Origin: SZUA-252 sp035716005
GTDB lineage: Bacteria > Eisenbacteria > RBG-16-71-46 > SZUA-252
Direction: 5' to 3'
Length of the DNA: 64,000 bases
Assembly: GCA_035716005.1 (NCBI GenBank)
Contig: DASTKG010000129.1
Coordinates: 12,875-76,874, forward strand
Below are positions 35,111 to 43,436 of this stretch, one piece after another. The position numbers and the translations under genes are program-made. Within the stretch, counting starts at the first letter, position 1, and each line of letters opens with the position of its first letter. The notes beneath the pieces were generated by a model, which saw only the letters and a list, made by a program, of their open reading frames with translations, made no database searches and had not been told where the DNA came from.

Positions 35111-36178
35111 ATGTCCACCCAAGGCGTTCGGGAGGCACGGATGTTTCTCGACCAGTTGATGGGCGTGTTTTCCAACGACGTCGCGATCGACCTCGGAACG
35201 GCGAACACGCTCGTCTATCTGCGCGGTAAAGGCATCGTCCTCAACGAGCCGTCCGTCGTTGCGGTCGACCGGACGACCAACAAGGTCATCGCGGTCGGCA
35301 AGGAAGCGAAGGCGATGCTCGGACGCACGCCCGACGAGATCGTCGCCGTCCGCCCGCTGAAGGACGGCGTCATCGCCGACTTCGAGAAGACCGAAGACCT
35401 CCTTCGCGAGTTCATCCAGAAGGCGTTGCGCCGCCGCACGTGGGTGCGCCCGCGCATCATCATCTGCGTTCCCTCCGGCATCACCGAAGTCGAGAAGCGC
35501 GCCGTGCAGGACTCGGCGCAGCACGCCGGCGCCCGCGAGGTGCTGCTCGTTCCCGAGCCGATCGCCGCGGCCATCGGCGTCGGCCTTCCGGTGGGGAAGC
35601 CGTCGGGGAACATGGTCATCGACATCGGGGGCGGAACCACCGAGATCGCGGTCATGGCGCTCAACTCGATCGTCAACCAGCAGTCGATCCGCGTCGGCGG
35701 CGACGAGATGGACGAGGCGATCGTGCAGTACGTGAAGAAGGCCTACAACCTGCTGATCGGCGAGCAGACCGCCGAGCAGATCAAGATGAAGATCGGCTCC
35801 GCGTTCCGTCTCGAGCAGGAAGAGGAGATGGAAATCAAGGGCCGGGACCTCGTGAACGGAATCCCGAAGACGATGAAGATCTCCTCGGTCGAGGTGCGGG
35901 AGGCTCTGAACGAGCCGCTCCAGCAGATCGTGGAGGCGCTTCACCAGTCGCTCGAGAAGACGCCGCCCGAGCTCGCGTCCGACATCGTCGACCGCGGCAT
36001 CGTCATGACGGGCGGAGGCTCGCTCCTGCGCGGGATCGACATCCTGCTCCGCGAGGCGACCAATCTCCCCATCACCGTCGCGGAGGACCCGCTCTCGTGC
36101 GTGGTTCTCGGCACCGGCAAGATCCTCGAAGATCCGACGCAGTACGAAAAGGTGCTCATGTCGGTCGTTCGCGACTGA
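35111..36178 (+). CDS. mreB: Rod shape-determining protein MreB
   Basis: Actin-like ATPase of 355 residues that forms membrane-bound filaments directing lateral cell-wall synthesis. Actin-fold landmarks are DVAIDLGTANTLVY (phosphate 1), VIDIGGGTTEIAVM (phosphate 2) and GIVMTGGGSLLRGID (adenosine). The extra N-terminal residues before FSNDVAID may include the membrane-binding helix (MFLDQLMGVF). The ATG at 35111 has GAAGGGAG upstream; ATG 35141, with GGGAGG, is an alternative. It heads an eight-gene run through comF. The organism is therefore probably rod-shaped. Confidence 0.97.
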   Translation: MSTQGVREARMFLDQLMGVFSNDVAIDLGTANTLVYLRGKGIVLNEPSVVAVDRTTNKVIAVGKEAKAMLGRTPDEIVAVRPLKDGVIADFEKTEDLLREFIQKALRRRTWVRPRIIICVPSGITEVEKRAVQDSAQHAGAREVLLVPEPIAAAIGVGLPVGKPSGNMVIDIGGGTTEIAVMALNSIVNQQSIRVGGDEMDEAIVQYVKKAYNLLIGEQTAEQIKMKIGSAFRLEQEEEMEIKGRDLVNGIPKTMKISSVEVREALNEPLQQIVEALHQSLEKTPPELASDIVDRGIVMTGGGSLLRGIDILLREATNLPITVAEDPLSCVVLGTGKILEDPTQYEKVLMSVVRD

Positions 36179-36197
36179 GCGCCGGGGGTAAGCCCCC

Positions 36198-37139
36198 ATG
36201 CTGCGTTATCTCTTCTTCCGCCGAACCGAGTGGACCGTATTCGTCGCCACCGGGCTCGTCTGCCTCAGCCTGATGTTCCTCGAACGACGCGCCCAAGAGC
36301 GCGTCGTTTGGTTTTTGCAGCACACGGTCCTGGCGCCGGCCGAGGCCGTGGCCGGATGGGCGGAGCGCGGCGTCGGGGTCTACTGGGAGAACGAGAAGCT
36401 CCGCCAGCGGGCCGCCTCCCTCCAGATGGAGGTCGACGCGATGCGCGCCGAGCGCGGCGAGAACGCGCGTCTCCGCCATCTCCTCGGCCTCGAACAGCGC
36501 CATCCCTACGTCCTCCTCGCCGCCGACGTCGCGGGCCGGAGTCTCGATCGGCTCGGGGGGAGCCTCACGCTCGACAAGGGTGCTGCCGACGGGGTCGTCG
36601 AGAACCGGGCGATCCTCACGCCGGAGGGTCTCGTGGGCCGGGTCGAGCGGGTCACCGCGCACCAGGCGAGAGTCCTCACCCTCCTCCATCGCGAGTGCGC
36701 CGTCGCCGCACGCGTCGCCCGGACGCGCGTCGAGGGCGTGCTTCGGTGGGACTTCGGCGACCAGCCCACCCTGCACCTGCTCTACGTCTCCTCGCAGGAG
36801 GACGTGAAGCCCGGCGATCTCGTCGTGACGTCGGGGCTCGGCGGAATCTTTCCCGAGGGCGTTCGCGTCGGAACGATCGAGCGCGTGGGCCTCGAGCCGA
36901 ACGGCCTCATGAAGGAGATCGTGGTGAAGCCGGCCGTCGACTTCCGATCCGTGGAGCAGGTCCTCGTCTTCGCGCCGTCGGGTTCGGGCGCGGTGGCGCC
37001 GAGCGATCTTCTCGACGACGTCGCGCCCCCCGACTCGCCGCCGGCCGGCGCCCCCGCGGGGGCCGACTCCTCGTCGGCGCCCGCCGCGGCGCCCGTCGCC
37101 ACGCCACCCGCCGCGCCCCCGGGAGCCGCCACGCCGTGA
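36198..37139 (+). CDS. mreC: Rod shape-determining protein MreC
   Basis: Bitopic inner-membrane protein of 313 residues that activates PBP2-RodA from the periplasm. One N-terminal helix (TVFVATGLVCLSLMFL) is followed by a coiled coil with ENEKLRQRAASLQMEVDAM and the two beta domains (LTLDKGAADGVVENRAIL, DLVVTSGLGGIFPEGVRVG). The C-terminal tail is Pro/Ala-rich and low in complexity. The stop codon overlaps the GTG start of mreD. Confidence 0.95.
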   Translation: MLRYLFFRRTEWTVFVATGLVCLSLMFLERRAQERVVWFLQHTVLAPAEAVAGWAERGVGVYWENEKLRQRAASLQMEVDAMRAERGENARLRHLLGLEQRHPYVLLAADVAGRSLDRLGGSLTLDKGAADGVVENRAILTPEGLVGRVERVTAHQARVLTLLHRECAVAARVARTRVEGVLRWDFGDQPTLHLLYVSSQEDVKPGDLVVTSGLGGIFPEGVRVGTIERVGLEPNGLMKEIVVKPAVDFRSVEQVLVFAPSGSGAVAPSDLLDDVAPPDSPPAGAPAGADSSSAPAAAPVATPPAAPPGAATP

Positions 37140-37630
37140 AGGGGGTCCGCGACGTCTTCGCGCTGATCGTCGTGCTGGTGCTCCAGTCGACGATCCTCTA
37201 CCGGTTCGAGATCGCCGGCATCCGCCCCGATCTCCTCGTCGCGTACGTGATCTATTTCGGCTGGATGCGAGGGCCGATTCCGGGGACGCTCGGCGGATTC
37301 GGCATCGGCCTCCTGCAAGATTTGGACGCCTCCGGTCCGCTCGGGCTGAACGCGCTCGCCAAGTCCGTGGTCGGTTTCCTGGTGGCCAAGGCGGGCTTTC
37401 GAGTCCACCGGTCGAACGTCGCGGTCCGGTTCGCCTTCTTCTTCTCGGCGATGCTCGTCCACGATCTCATCTACTACGGCGTCGCCACGGGCGGCGACAG
37501 CGGGGAGTTCGTGAAGCAGTTCTTCGTGAAGGCCGTTCCGACCGCCGCGTACACCACGGTCTTCACCATTCTCCTTCTGGGCATCGCCGAGCGGATCACG
37601 CACGTCCGTCTCCTGGCGGACGAGACCTAG
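37136..37630 (+). CDS. mreD: Rod shape-determining protein MreD
   Basis: Polytopic membrane protein of 164 residues, the third Mre component. Hydrophobic helices start at once (DVFALIVVLVLQSTILYRF) and the family segment RPDLLVAYVIYFGWMRGPIPG is present. The start is the GTG at 37136, which overlaps the mreC stop (GTGA); the open frame further upstream is a shadow of mreC. It ends 2 bp before the PBP2 start. Confidence 0.92.
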   Translation: MKGVRDVFALIVVLVLQSTILYRFEIAGIRPDLLVAYVIYFGWMRGPIPGTLGGFGIGLLQDLDASGPLGLNALAKSVVGFLVAKAGFRVHRSNVAVRFAFFFSAMLVHDLIYYGVATGGDSGEFVKQFFVKAVPTAAYTTVFTILLLGIAERITHVRLLADET

Positions 37631-37632
37631 CC

Positions 37633-39510
37633 GTGCCGTTCGATCCGATTCCGGTCCGCGGCGCCGCGCGGCGCGAACGAATCCTCGCCTGGGCGGTGAC
37701 CGCCGTCTTCGCCCTCCTGATCCTGCGCCTCTTCACCATGCAGGTCATGCAGGGAGGGAAGTACCGGGAGCTCTCCGAGGAGAACCGCATTCGGGTCGAG
37801 GTGCTCACCGCGCCGCGCGGCGAGCTTCGCGACCGGAAGGGGCGCCTTCTCGCCGACAACGTCCCCTCCTTCACCGTCACCGTCGATCCGTTCGACGAGG
37901 CCTATGTCGGCCAGCCCGCGCGTCTCGACTCGACCCTCGCGCGCCTCGCCGACATCCTCGGCGAGGACCCCGCGGAGCTGAGGGAGAAGGTGAAGGAGGA
38001 GCGCCGGCGTTCGTTCGTGCCGATCCGGCTCAAGCGAAACGTCGACATGAAGTCGGTGGCGTACGTCTCCGAGCACGCGGCGCTCCTCCCGGGCGTCGAC
38101 GTGGAATCGGAGCCTCTGCGGCGCTACCCGCTGGGGCCGATGGGGTCCCACCTCTTCGGCTATGTCGGCGAAATCTCCGACAAGGATCTCGAGGACGGGA
38201 CGCACGGCGACTACCTGCGCGGCGACCTGATCGGCAAGGATGGCCTGGAGAACAAGTACGAGACCCTCCTGCGCGGCGTGGACGGCAAGCGCTTCGTGGA
38301 GGTGAACGCGCTCGGCCGGAAGGCCGAGCTCCTCGGCGACAAGCGGCCGATCCTGCCGAAGCGGGGGACCGATCTCACGCTCACGATCGACCTCGATCTC
38401 CAGCGCGCGGCGGAGAACGCCTTCGAGCCGGGACAGCGCGGCGCGGTGGTCGCCCTCGATCCGCGAAACGGGGAGGTCCTGGCGTTCGTCAGCCGGCCGA
38501 ACTACGACCCCAACGAATTCTCGACCGGGATCAGCTTCAAGCGGTGGAAGGAGCTGAGCGAGGGGGGAAGCTCGCCGCTCTTCAACCGCGCCATTCAGGC
38601 GGTCTACCCGCCCGGCTCCACGCTGAAGCCGTTCGTGGCGCTCTGCGGCCTCGCCACGCACGCCATCGAGCCGGGGACCACCTTCCGGGAGACGTGCGAC
38701 GGGGCGTTCCAGTTCGGGAGCCGCCCGTTCCGCTGCTGGAATCCCCGCGGGCACGGAACGCTGGCGCTGCGCGGCGCGATGGCGCAATCGTGCGACGTCT
38801 ACTTCTATCAGCTGGGCATTCGTCTCGGGCTCGAGCGCCTCGGCGAGTTCATGAAGGTCCTCGGCCTGTCGGGCCGCACGGGGATCGACATGCCGGGCGA
38901 GCGGCGCGGGCTCTTCCCGACCCCGGCCTGGTACGACAAGCGCTTCGGGGCCGGGCGCTGGAGCCGCGGCCTCGTCCTGAACCTCGCCATCGGCCAGGGG
39001 GAGTCCGGGGTCACGCCGGTGAAGCTCGCCCAGCTCACCGCCATGATCGCGAACGGCGGGATGCTCTGGAAGCCGCATCTCGTCCGCGAGGCGAAGCGCG
39101 ACGGAACGCCGGTCGACCTGCCGGGGCTTCGCCCCGACTCGCTCTCCCGGCGGCTCGATCTCAGCGAGCGCGACCTCCGGTCCGTGCAGCAGTCGATGGA
39201 GGCCGTGGTCAACGATCAGGGGGGCACGGGCGGCCTCTCGAAGGTGGAAGGGGTGCGCGTGGCGGGAAAGACGGGGACGGCCCAGAACCCCCATGGGGAG
39301 GATCACGCCCTCTTCATCTGCTACGCGCCGGCCGAGGCGCCCGAGATCGCGATCGCGGTCCTCGTGGAGAACGCGGGACATGGCGGTTCGGAGGCGGCGC
39401 CGGTGGCACAGAAGATCCTGAACGCCTACTTCCACCCGGCCGAAGCCGAGAGCACGCGCGTGGCCGCCGAGCACGCCGCGGCGGCCGTGCCCTTGCCGGG
39501 GAGGGGATGA
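37633..39510 (+). CDS. mrdA: Penicillin-binding protein 2 (elongation transpeptidase)
   Basis: Class B PBP of 625 residues, the transpeptidase partner of RodA. It has one N-terminal anchor (WAVTAVFALLILRLFTMQV), a pedestal starting APRGELRDRKGRLLADN, and a transpeptidase domain with Ser329 in PPGSTLKPF, SCD in AQSCDVYFYQ and KTG at 546-548. The start is GTG at 37633. The C-terminal HPAEAESTRVAAEHAA tail is not conserved. It ends 1 bp before rodA. Confidence 0.96.
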   Translation: MPFDPIPVRGAARRERILAWAVTAVFALLILRLFTMQVMQGGKYRELSEENRIRVEVLTAPRGELRDRKGRLLADNVPSFTVTVDPFDEAYVGQPARLDSTLARLADILGEDPAELREKVKEERRRSFVPIRLKRNVDMKSVAYVSEHAALLPGVDVESEPLRRYPLGPMGSHLFGYVGEISDKDLEDGTHGDYLRGDLIGKDGLENKYETLLRGVDGKRFVEVNALGRKAELLGDKRPILPKRGTDLTLTIDLDLQRAAENAFEPGQRGAVVALDPRNGEVLAFVSRPNYDPNEFSTGISFKRWKELSEGGSSPLFNRAIQAVYPPGSTLKPFVALCGLATHAIEPGTTFRETCDGAFQFGSRPFRCWNPRGHGTLALRGAMAQSCDVYFYQLGIRLGLERLGEFMKVLGLSGRTGIDMPGERRGLFPTPAWYDKRFGAGRWSRGLVLNLAIGQGESGVTPVKLAQLTAMIANGGMLWKPHLVREAKRDGTPVDLPGLRPDSLSRRLDLSERDLRSVQQSMEAVVNDQGGTGGLSKVEGVRVAGKTGTAQNPHGEDHALFICYAPAEAPEIAIAVLVENAGHGGSEAAPVAQKILNAYFHPAEAESTRVAAEHAAAAVPLPGRG

Positions 39511-39511
39511 G

Positions 39512-40741
39512 ATGGCGAACCTGAGGCTCGCGTCCGAAGTCGATCGCCCGCTCCTCGTGGCGTCGGTTCTCCTCTCGCTGATCGGAATCGCGTTCGTCTT
39601 CAGCGCCACGGCCAACGCGGTCATGGAGGCGAAGCAGGGGCTCTATCTCAAGCAGTTCATCTGGTTCGGCGTCGCGCTCGCGTGGGGCGCCCTGACGGCG
39701 GCCATTCCCTATCGCGTCTACGAGGGAAAGACCTCGTACCTCCTCTATTCGATCGCGGCGCTCCTCCTGGTCCTCACGCTCTTCGTCGGGCACGTCGGCC
39801 TCGGCGCGCAGCGCTGGCTCGGCTGGGGCCCGCTCAAGTTCCAGCCGTCCGAGCTGGCGAAGGTGGCCCTCGTCCTCGTCCTCGCCACGATCCTCTCGGA
39901 CCGGAAGACCAGCCTCACGCAGGTCCGCTCCCTGGTGAAACCGTGCCTTCTCGCCGTGATTCCGTTCGCGCTCGTGCTGAAGCAGCCCGATCTCGGAACG
40001 TCGGTGGCGTTCATCATGATCCTCTTCACGATGCTCTTCTGGGCGGGATTGCCGCCGCTCTACCTCTTCCTCCTCCTCACGCCCCTCATCAACGTGGCGC
40101 TTTCCTTCTTCCTGCCGGCCTGGATCGTGTTCGCCGCGATTCTCGCGCTCGTGCTCTATCGCTCGCGCCTGCGGCTCATGCCGATCCTCGTCGTCGTCGC
40201 CATCAATCTCGTCGTCGGCATCGTGACGCCCCAGGTCTGGAACCACCTGGAGCCGTACCAGCGCCAGCGCGTCACCACGTTCCTCGATCCGAACGGCGAT
40301 CCGTACGGGGCCGGCTACCAGATCATCCAGTCGAAGATCGCCATCGGCTCGGGGCAGATGTGGGGGAAGGGTTTCATGCACGGCACGCAGAAGGGGCTCG
40401 CCTTCCTCCCCGAGCAGCACACCGACTTCATCTTCTCGGTGGTGGGGGAGGAGACCGGCTTCCTGGGCGCCGCGGTGGTGACTCTCCTCTACCTCACGCT
40501 CGTCCTGCGCGGGGTGAAGGTGGCGCATCACGCGCGGAATCGGTTCGGGAGCCTCCTGGCGATTGGCATGACCTCGATCTTCCTGTACCATATTTTGGTG
40601 AACATATGCATGACGGTGGGCTTGGCCCCCGTCACGGGCCTGCCGCTTCCGCTCCTGAGTTACGGAGGGACGTCGCTCCTCACGAGCTTCCTCCAGATCG
40701 GCCTGATCCAAAACGTCGCCATGCGATGGCGGGAGTACTGA
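39512..40741 (+). CDS. rodA: Peptidoglycan glycosyltransferase RodA
   Basis: SEDS-family membrane glycosyltransferase of 409 residues that polymerises lipid II during elongation. About ten hydrophobic segments are present. The SEDS signature includes GHVGLGAQRWLGWGPLKFQPSELAK early and LPEQHTDFIFSVVGEETGF with GLPLPLLSYGGTSLLTSF near the end. The start ATG follows the PBP2 stop directly, giving the classic PBP2-RodA pair. Confidence 0.96.
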   Translation: MANLRLASEVDRPLLVASVLLSLIGIAFVFSATANAVMEAKQGLYLKQFIWFGVALAWGALTAAIPYRVYEGKTSYLLYSIAALLLVLTLFVGHVGLGAQRWLGWGPLKFQPSELAKVALVLVLATILSDRKTSLTQVRSLVKPCLLAVIPFALVLKQPDLGTSVAFIMILFTMLFWAGLPPLYLFLLLTPLINVALSFFLPAWIVFAAILALVLYRSRLRLMPILVVVAINLVVGIVTPQVWNHLEPYQRQRVTTFLDPNGDPYGAGYQIIQSKIAIGSGQMWGKGFMHGTQKGLAFLPEQHTDFIFSVVGEETGFLGAAVVTLLYLTLVLRGVKVAHHARNRFGSLLAIGMTSIFLYHILVNICMTVGLAPVTGLPLPLLSYGGTSLLTSFLQIGLIQNVAMRWREY

Positions 40742-40753
40742 CCCGGGACCCAC

Positions 40754-41581
40754 GTGCATCCGACCCTCCTGAAATTCCAGGGCATCGAGCTCCACAGCTA
40801 CGGGCTTCTCCTCGCGATCGCCTTTCTCCTCGGCATCCAGATCTTCGTCGCGCGCGCCCGCGCGCGCGGACTTCCCGAGGACGCGATGCACACGCTCTCC
40901 CTCTGGCTCCTCGTCCTCGCGATCGGCGGGGCCCGCGTCCTCTTCGTGCTCACGCACTGGCGGGAGTACGCGGCCGATCCGCTGGCGATTCTCCGCCTCT
41001 GGGAGGGAGGGCTCATCCTCTACGGCGGCTATCTCGCGGCCATCGGGGGCGGAATCCTCTACCTGCGGCGGCGGAAGATTCCCGTCTGGCGCGTGGGCGA
41101 CGCCGCGGCGCCGAGCATGGCGCTCGGAATCGCGATCGGCCGGCTCGGCTGCTTCATGAACGGTTGCTGCTACGGTCTGCCGACCCACCTGCCGTGGGGC
41201 GTTCATTTCCCGCCGGAGACCCTCGCGTCGTACACGTTTCCCGGCATGGCGATCCATCCGTCGCAGCTCTATCTTTCGGGGTCGAGCTTCATCCTCTTCG
41301 CCGTGATCCTGGCGCTCGACCGGACGCGCCGATTCGACGGCTGGCTCTTCTGGAGCTACATCGCCATCGACGCGGTGGTCAGGATCCTGATCGACTTCAC
41401 GCGCTACTACGACGAGACCGCCGTGATCGGCACGATGGGGCCGCTCACCTTCAACATGAACCAGGTGCTGAGCGCGGGCCTGATCCTGCTCTCGGCGCTC
41501 ATGCTGGCCATCCTCTCCCGGCGCCGGGAGAAGCCCGCCCCGGCCGGCGTTCCCGACGCGGGCACCGCGCCCACGGCGTAG
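40754..41581 (+). CDS. lgt: Prolipoprotein diacylglyceryl transferase
   Basis: Inner-membrane enzyme of 275 residues that attaches diacylglycerol to the lipobox cysteine of prolipoproteins. Family hallmarks are GLLLAIAFLLG in the first helix, WEGGLILYGGYLAA, and the Lgt signature GRLGCFMNGCCYGLPTHLPW. Start is GTG at 40754 without a clear ribosome site, probably coupled to rodA 12 bp upstream. Its placement inside the elongation operon is unusual but compatible with envelope biogenesis. Confidence 0.95.
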   Translation: MHPTLLKFQGIELHSYGLLLAIAFLLGIQIFVARARARGLPEDAMHTLSLWLLVLAIGGARVLFVLTHWREYAADPLAILRLWEGGLILYGGYLAAIGGGILYLRRRKIPVWRVGDAAAPSMALGIAIGRLGCFMNGCCYGLPTHLPWGVHFPPETLASYTFPGMAIHPSQLYLSGSSFILFAVILALDRTRRFDGWLFWSYIAIDAVVRILIDFTRYYDETAVIGTMGPLTFNMNQVLSAGLILLSALMLAILSRRREKPAPAGVPDAGTAPTA

Positions 41582-41585
41582 CGCC

Positions 41586-42410
41586 GTGCGTTTCGCGCTT
41601 CTCGGAAGTCCCGTCTCCCACTCCCTCTCGCCTCCCATGCAGGACGCCGCGTTTCGGGCGCTCGGGCTCGACGCGCGCTACGAAACGCGCGAGGTCGAGC
41701 CGCGGGGACTCGAAGAGGCGCTCGAGACGCTCCACGCGGAGGGATACACCGGGCTCAACCTGACGGCGCCGCTCAAGGAGGCGGTCTGGCCGCTCCTGCG
41801 CGGCGCGACGCCCGAGGCGGAATCGCTCCGCTCGGTGAACACGATGAAGCGTCTCGAGCAGGGATGGGAGGGGCACGCGACCGACGGGCTGGGGTTCGCG
41901 GCCTGGGCTCGTGACGTCTCGCTCGTGCCGCGGGGCGCTCGCGTGCTCCTGATCGGAGCGGGGGGCGCGGCGCGGGCGGCGGCGCCCTACCTCTCCGCGC
42001 TCGGCGCGAGCGCGGTCACCGTCGTCGCGCGGAGCGCCTCCCGCGCCGCGTCGGTGACGGCGCTCGGCGAGCGACGGAACGGGGGGACCGGCTGGAGCGC
42101 GATGGCGCTCGGCGACGCTCCGGAGGAGGGAGCGTTCGATCTCCTCGTCCGCGCCCTCTCGGTCCCGGACCTCGCGGCCGGGGAAGCGGCCTGGTGGAAC
42201 GCCCTCGCCGGCGATGCGATGGTGTTCGACATGAACTACGGCGCGCGAGCCGGCGCGGTTCGCCGCGCCGCCGCCGCCGCGGGACGGCGCCACGCCGACG
42301 GGCTCGGAATGCTCCTTCATCAGGGAGCGCTCTCGTTCACCTACTGGACGGGACAGGAGGCCCCGCTCGAGGCGATGCGCCTCGCGCTGGAACGGGCGGT
42401 GGGCGGGTAG
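41586..42410 (+). CDS. aroE: Shikimate dehydrogenase
   Basis: NADPH-dependent enzyme of 274 residues that reduces 3-dehydroshikimate in the shikimate pathway. The substrate site is GSPVSHSLSPPMQD, the catalytic Lys64 lies in LNLTAPLKEAV (NVTxPxK variant), and Asp near residue 99 is in HATDGLGF. The nucleotide-binding loop is LIGAGGAARAAAPYL. The final QGALSFTYWTG motif is intact. It starts with GTG five bases after lgt. Confidence 0.94.
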   Translation: MRFALLGSPVSHSLSPPMQDAAFRALGLDARYETREVEPRGLEEALETLHAEGYTGLNLTAPLKEAVWPLLRGATPEAESLRSVNTMKRLEQGWEGHATDGLGFAAWARDVSLVPRGARVLLIGAGGAARAAAPYLSALGASAVTVVARSASRAASVTALGERRNGGTGWSAMALGDAPEEGAFDLLVRALSVPDLAAGEAAWWNALAGDAMVFDMNYGARAGAVRRAAAAAGRRHADGLGMLLHQGALSFTYWTGQEAPLEAMRLALERAVGG

Positions 42411-42468
42411 CGGCGCAAGGGGTGGAGTTCGCCGCGCGGCGAGGCGGCGAGGGGAGAGGGTGGGGACG

Positions 42469-43335
42469 ATGGAACTCGATCCGCGACGTGCAACCGCTTC
42501 GGCGCGGCGCCATGCCGAAGCGTTCGCGCGCGATTGGCTCGACGCGATCACCGACCGCCGCTGTCCCGGCTGCGGCGGGGGGATCGCGCGGGAGGAGTTC
42601 GTTTGCGCGGCCTGCGACGGCGAGGTCGGGCGACTCGGCGCCACGCTCTGTCTTCGCTGCCTGCGCGGCGACGACCCGGTATCCGACGGCGACGCGGCCG
42701 GCGGAGGATGCCCACGTCACGGGTCGAGCCGGCTCCTCCTCGCGGGCCCCGCGTACGAGCGGCCCCTCGACGCGATCATTCGCGCGTTCAAGTACGAGGG
42801 GGAGTCGCACCTCGCGCCGTGGCTCGCTTCGCTCGTGCCGTCGATCCCGGCGACGTTCTCGCCCTTCCCCTCGCCCGATTCCGGGCCCCCGGCCGCCTTC
42901 CTCCGCGAGGCGCTCCTCGTGCCGGCCGCGCTCGATCCCGCCCGCCGCGCGTCGCGCGGATTCGATCAGGCCCTTCTGCTCGCCGAGTCGCTCGGCCGCT
43001 GGTGGGGCGTTCCGGTGGCGGCCCTCCTGGAGCGGACGCGCGAGGCGCCGCCGCAGGCCCACCTCGCTCCGGACCGGCGCCGGGTGAACGTGGAGGGCGC
43101 CTACCGAATCCGCGCGGGGGACGCCTCGCTTCTCCGCGGCCGCCCGATTCTCCTCGTCGACGACGTCGCCACCACCGGGGCCACGCTGCTTGCCGCGGCG
43201 GACGCGCTCGAATCGGGGCGCCCCGGGTGGATTCTGGCGCTCTCCGTCTCCCACGGGGGAGCCTCCGGAGACCCCGGGGAAGGGGCGCAATCGACAGCCA
43301 ACGCGAAGGTTGCCGCCCCAGGGGTCGTGTGGTAG
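42469..43335 (+). CDS. comF: ComF family phosphoribosyltransferase-like protein
   Basis: Protein of about 288 residues. An N-terminal double zinc ribbon (CPGCGGG, CAAC, CLRC) is followed by a type I PRTase domain with the PRPP loop ILLVDDVATTGATLLAAAD. ComF proteins act in DNA uptake during natural transformation. GAGAGG precedes the ATG at 42469; a GTG at 42460 is in frame. The C-terminal 25 residues after LSVSHGG are low complexity and overlap the promoter of the next gene. Confidence 0.9.
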   Translation: MELDPRRATASARRHAEAFARDWLDAITDRRCPGCGGGIAREEFVCAACDGEVGRLGATLCLRCLRGDDPVSDGDAAGGGCPRHGSSRLLLAGPAYERPLDAIIRAFKYEGESHLAPWLASLVPSIPATFSPFPSPDSGPPAAFLREALLVPAALDPARRASRGFDQALLLAESLGRWWGVPVAALLERTREAPPQAHLAPDRRRVNVEGAYRIRAGDASLLRGRPILLVDDVATTGATLLAAADALESGRPGWILALSVSHGGASGDPGEGAQSTANAKVAAPGVVW

Positions 43336-43338
43336 AGT
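43310..43338 (+). promoter_or_regulatory. Promoter of the radical SAM-rng-rplU-rpmA-mdh run
   Basis: TTGCCG, a 17-bp spacer and TAGAGT (43333-43338), overlapping the comF stop codon. The leader of about 90 nt carries GGGAGGGG before the ATG at 43437. Confidence 0.45.
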
Positions 43339-43436
43339 CTCTGGCTTGGCGGAATCGGGAAGGTCTGCCCGAGAGTCTCCGTTAACGGACGAGTCGAGAA
43401 CCACTTACCACGATTCATCGAGATCGAGGGAGGGGC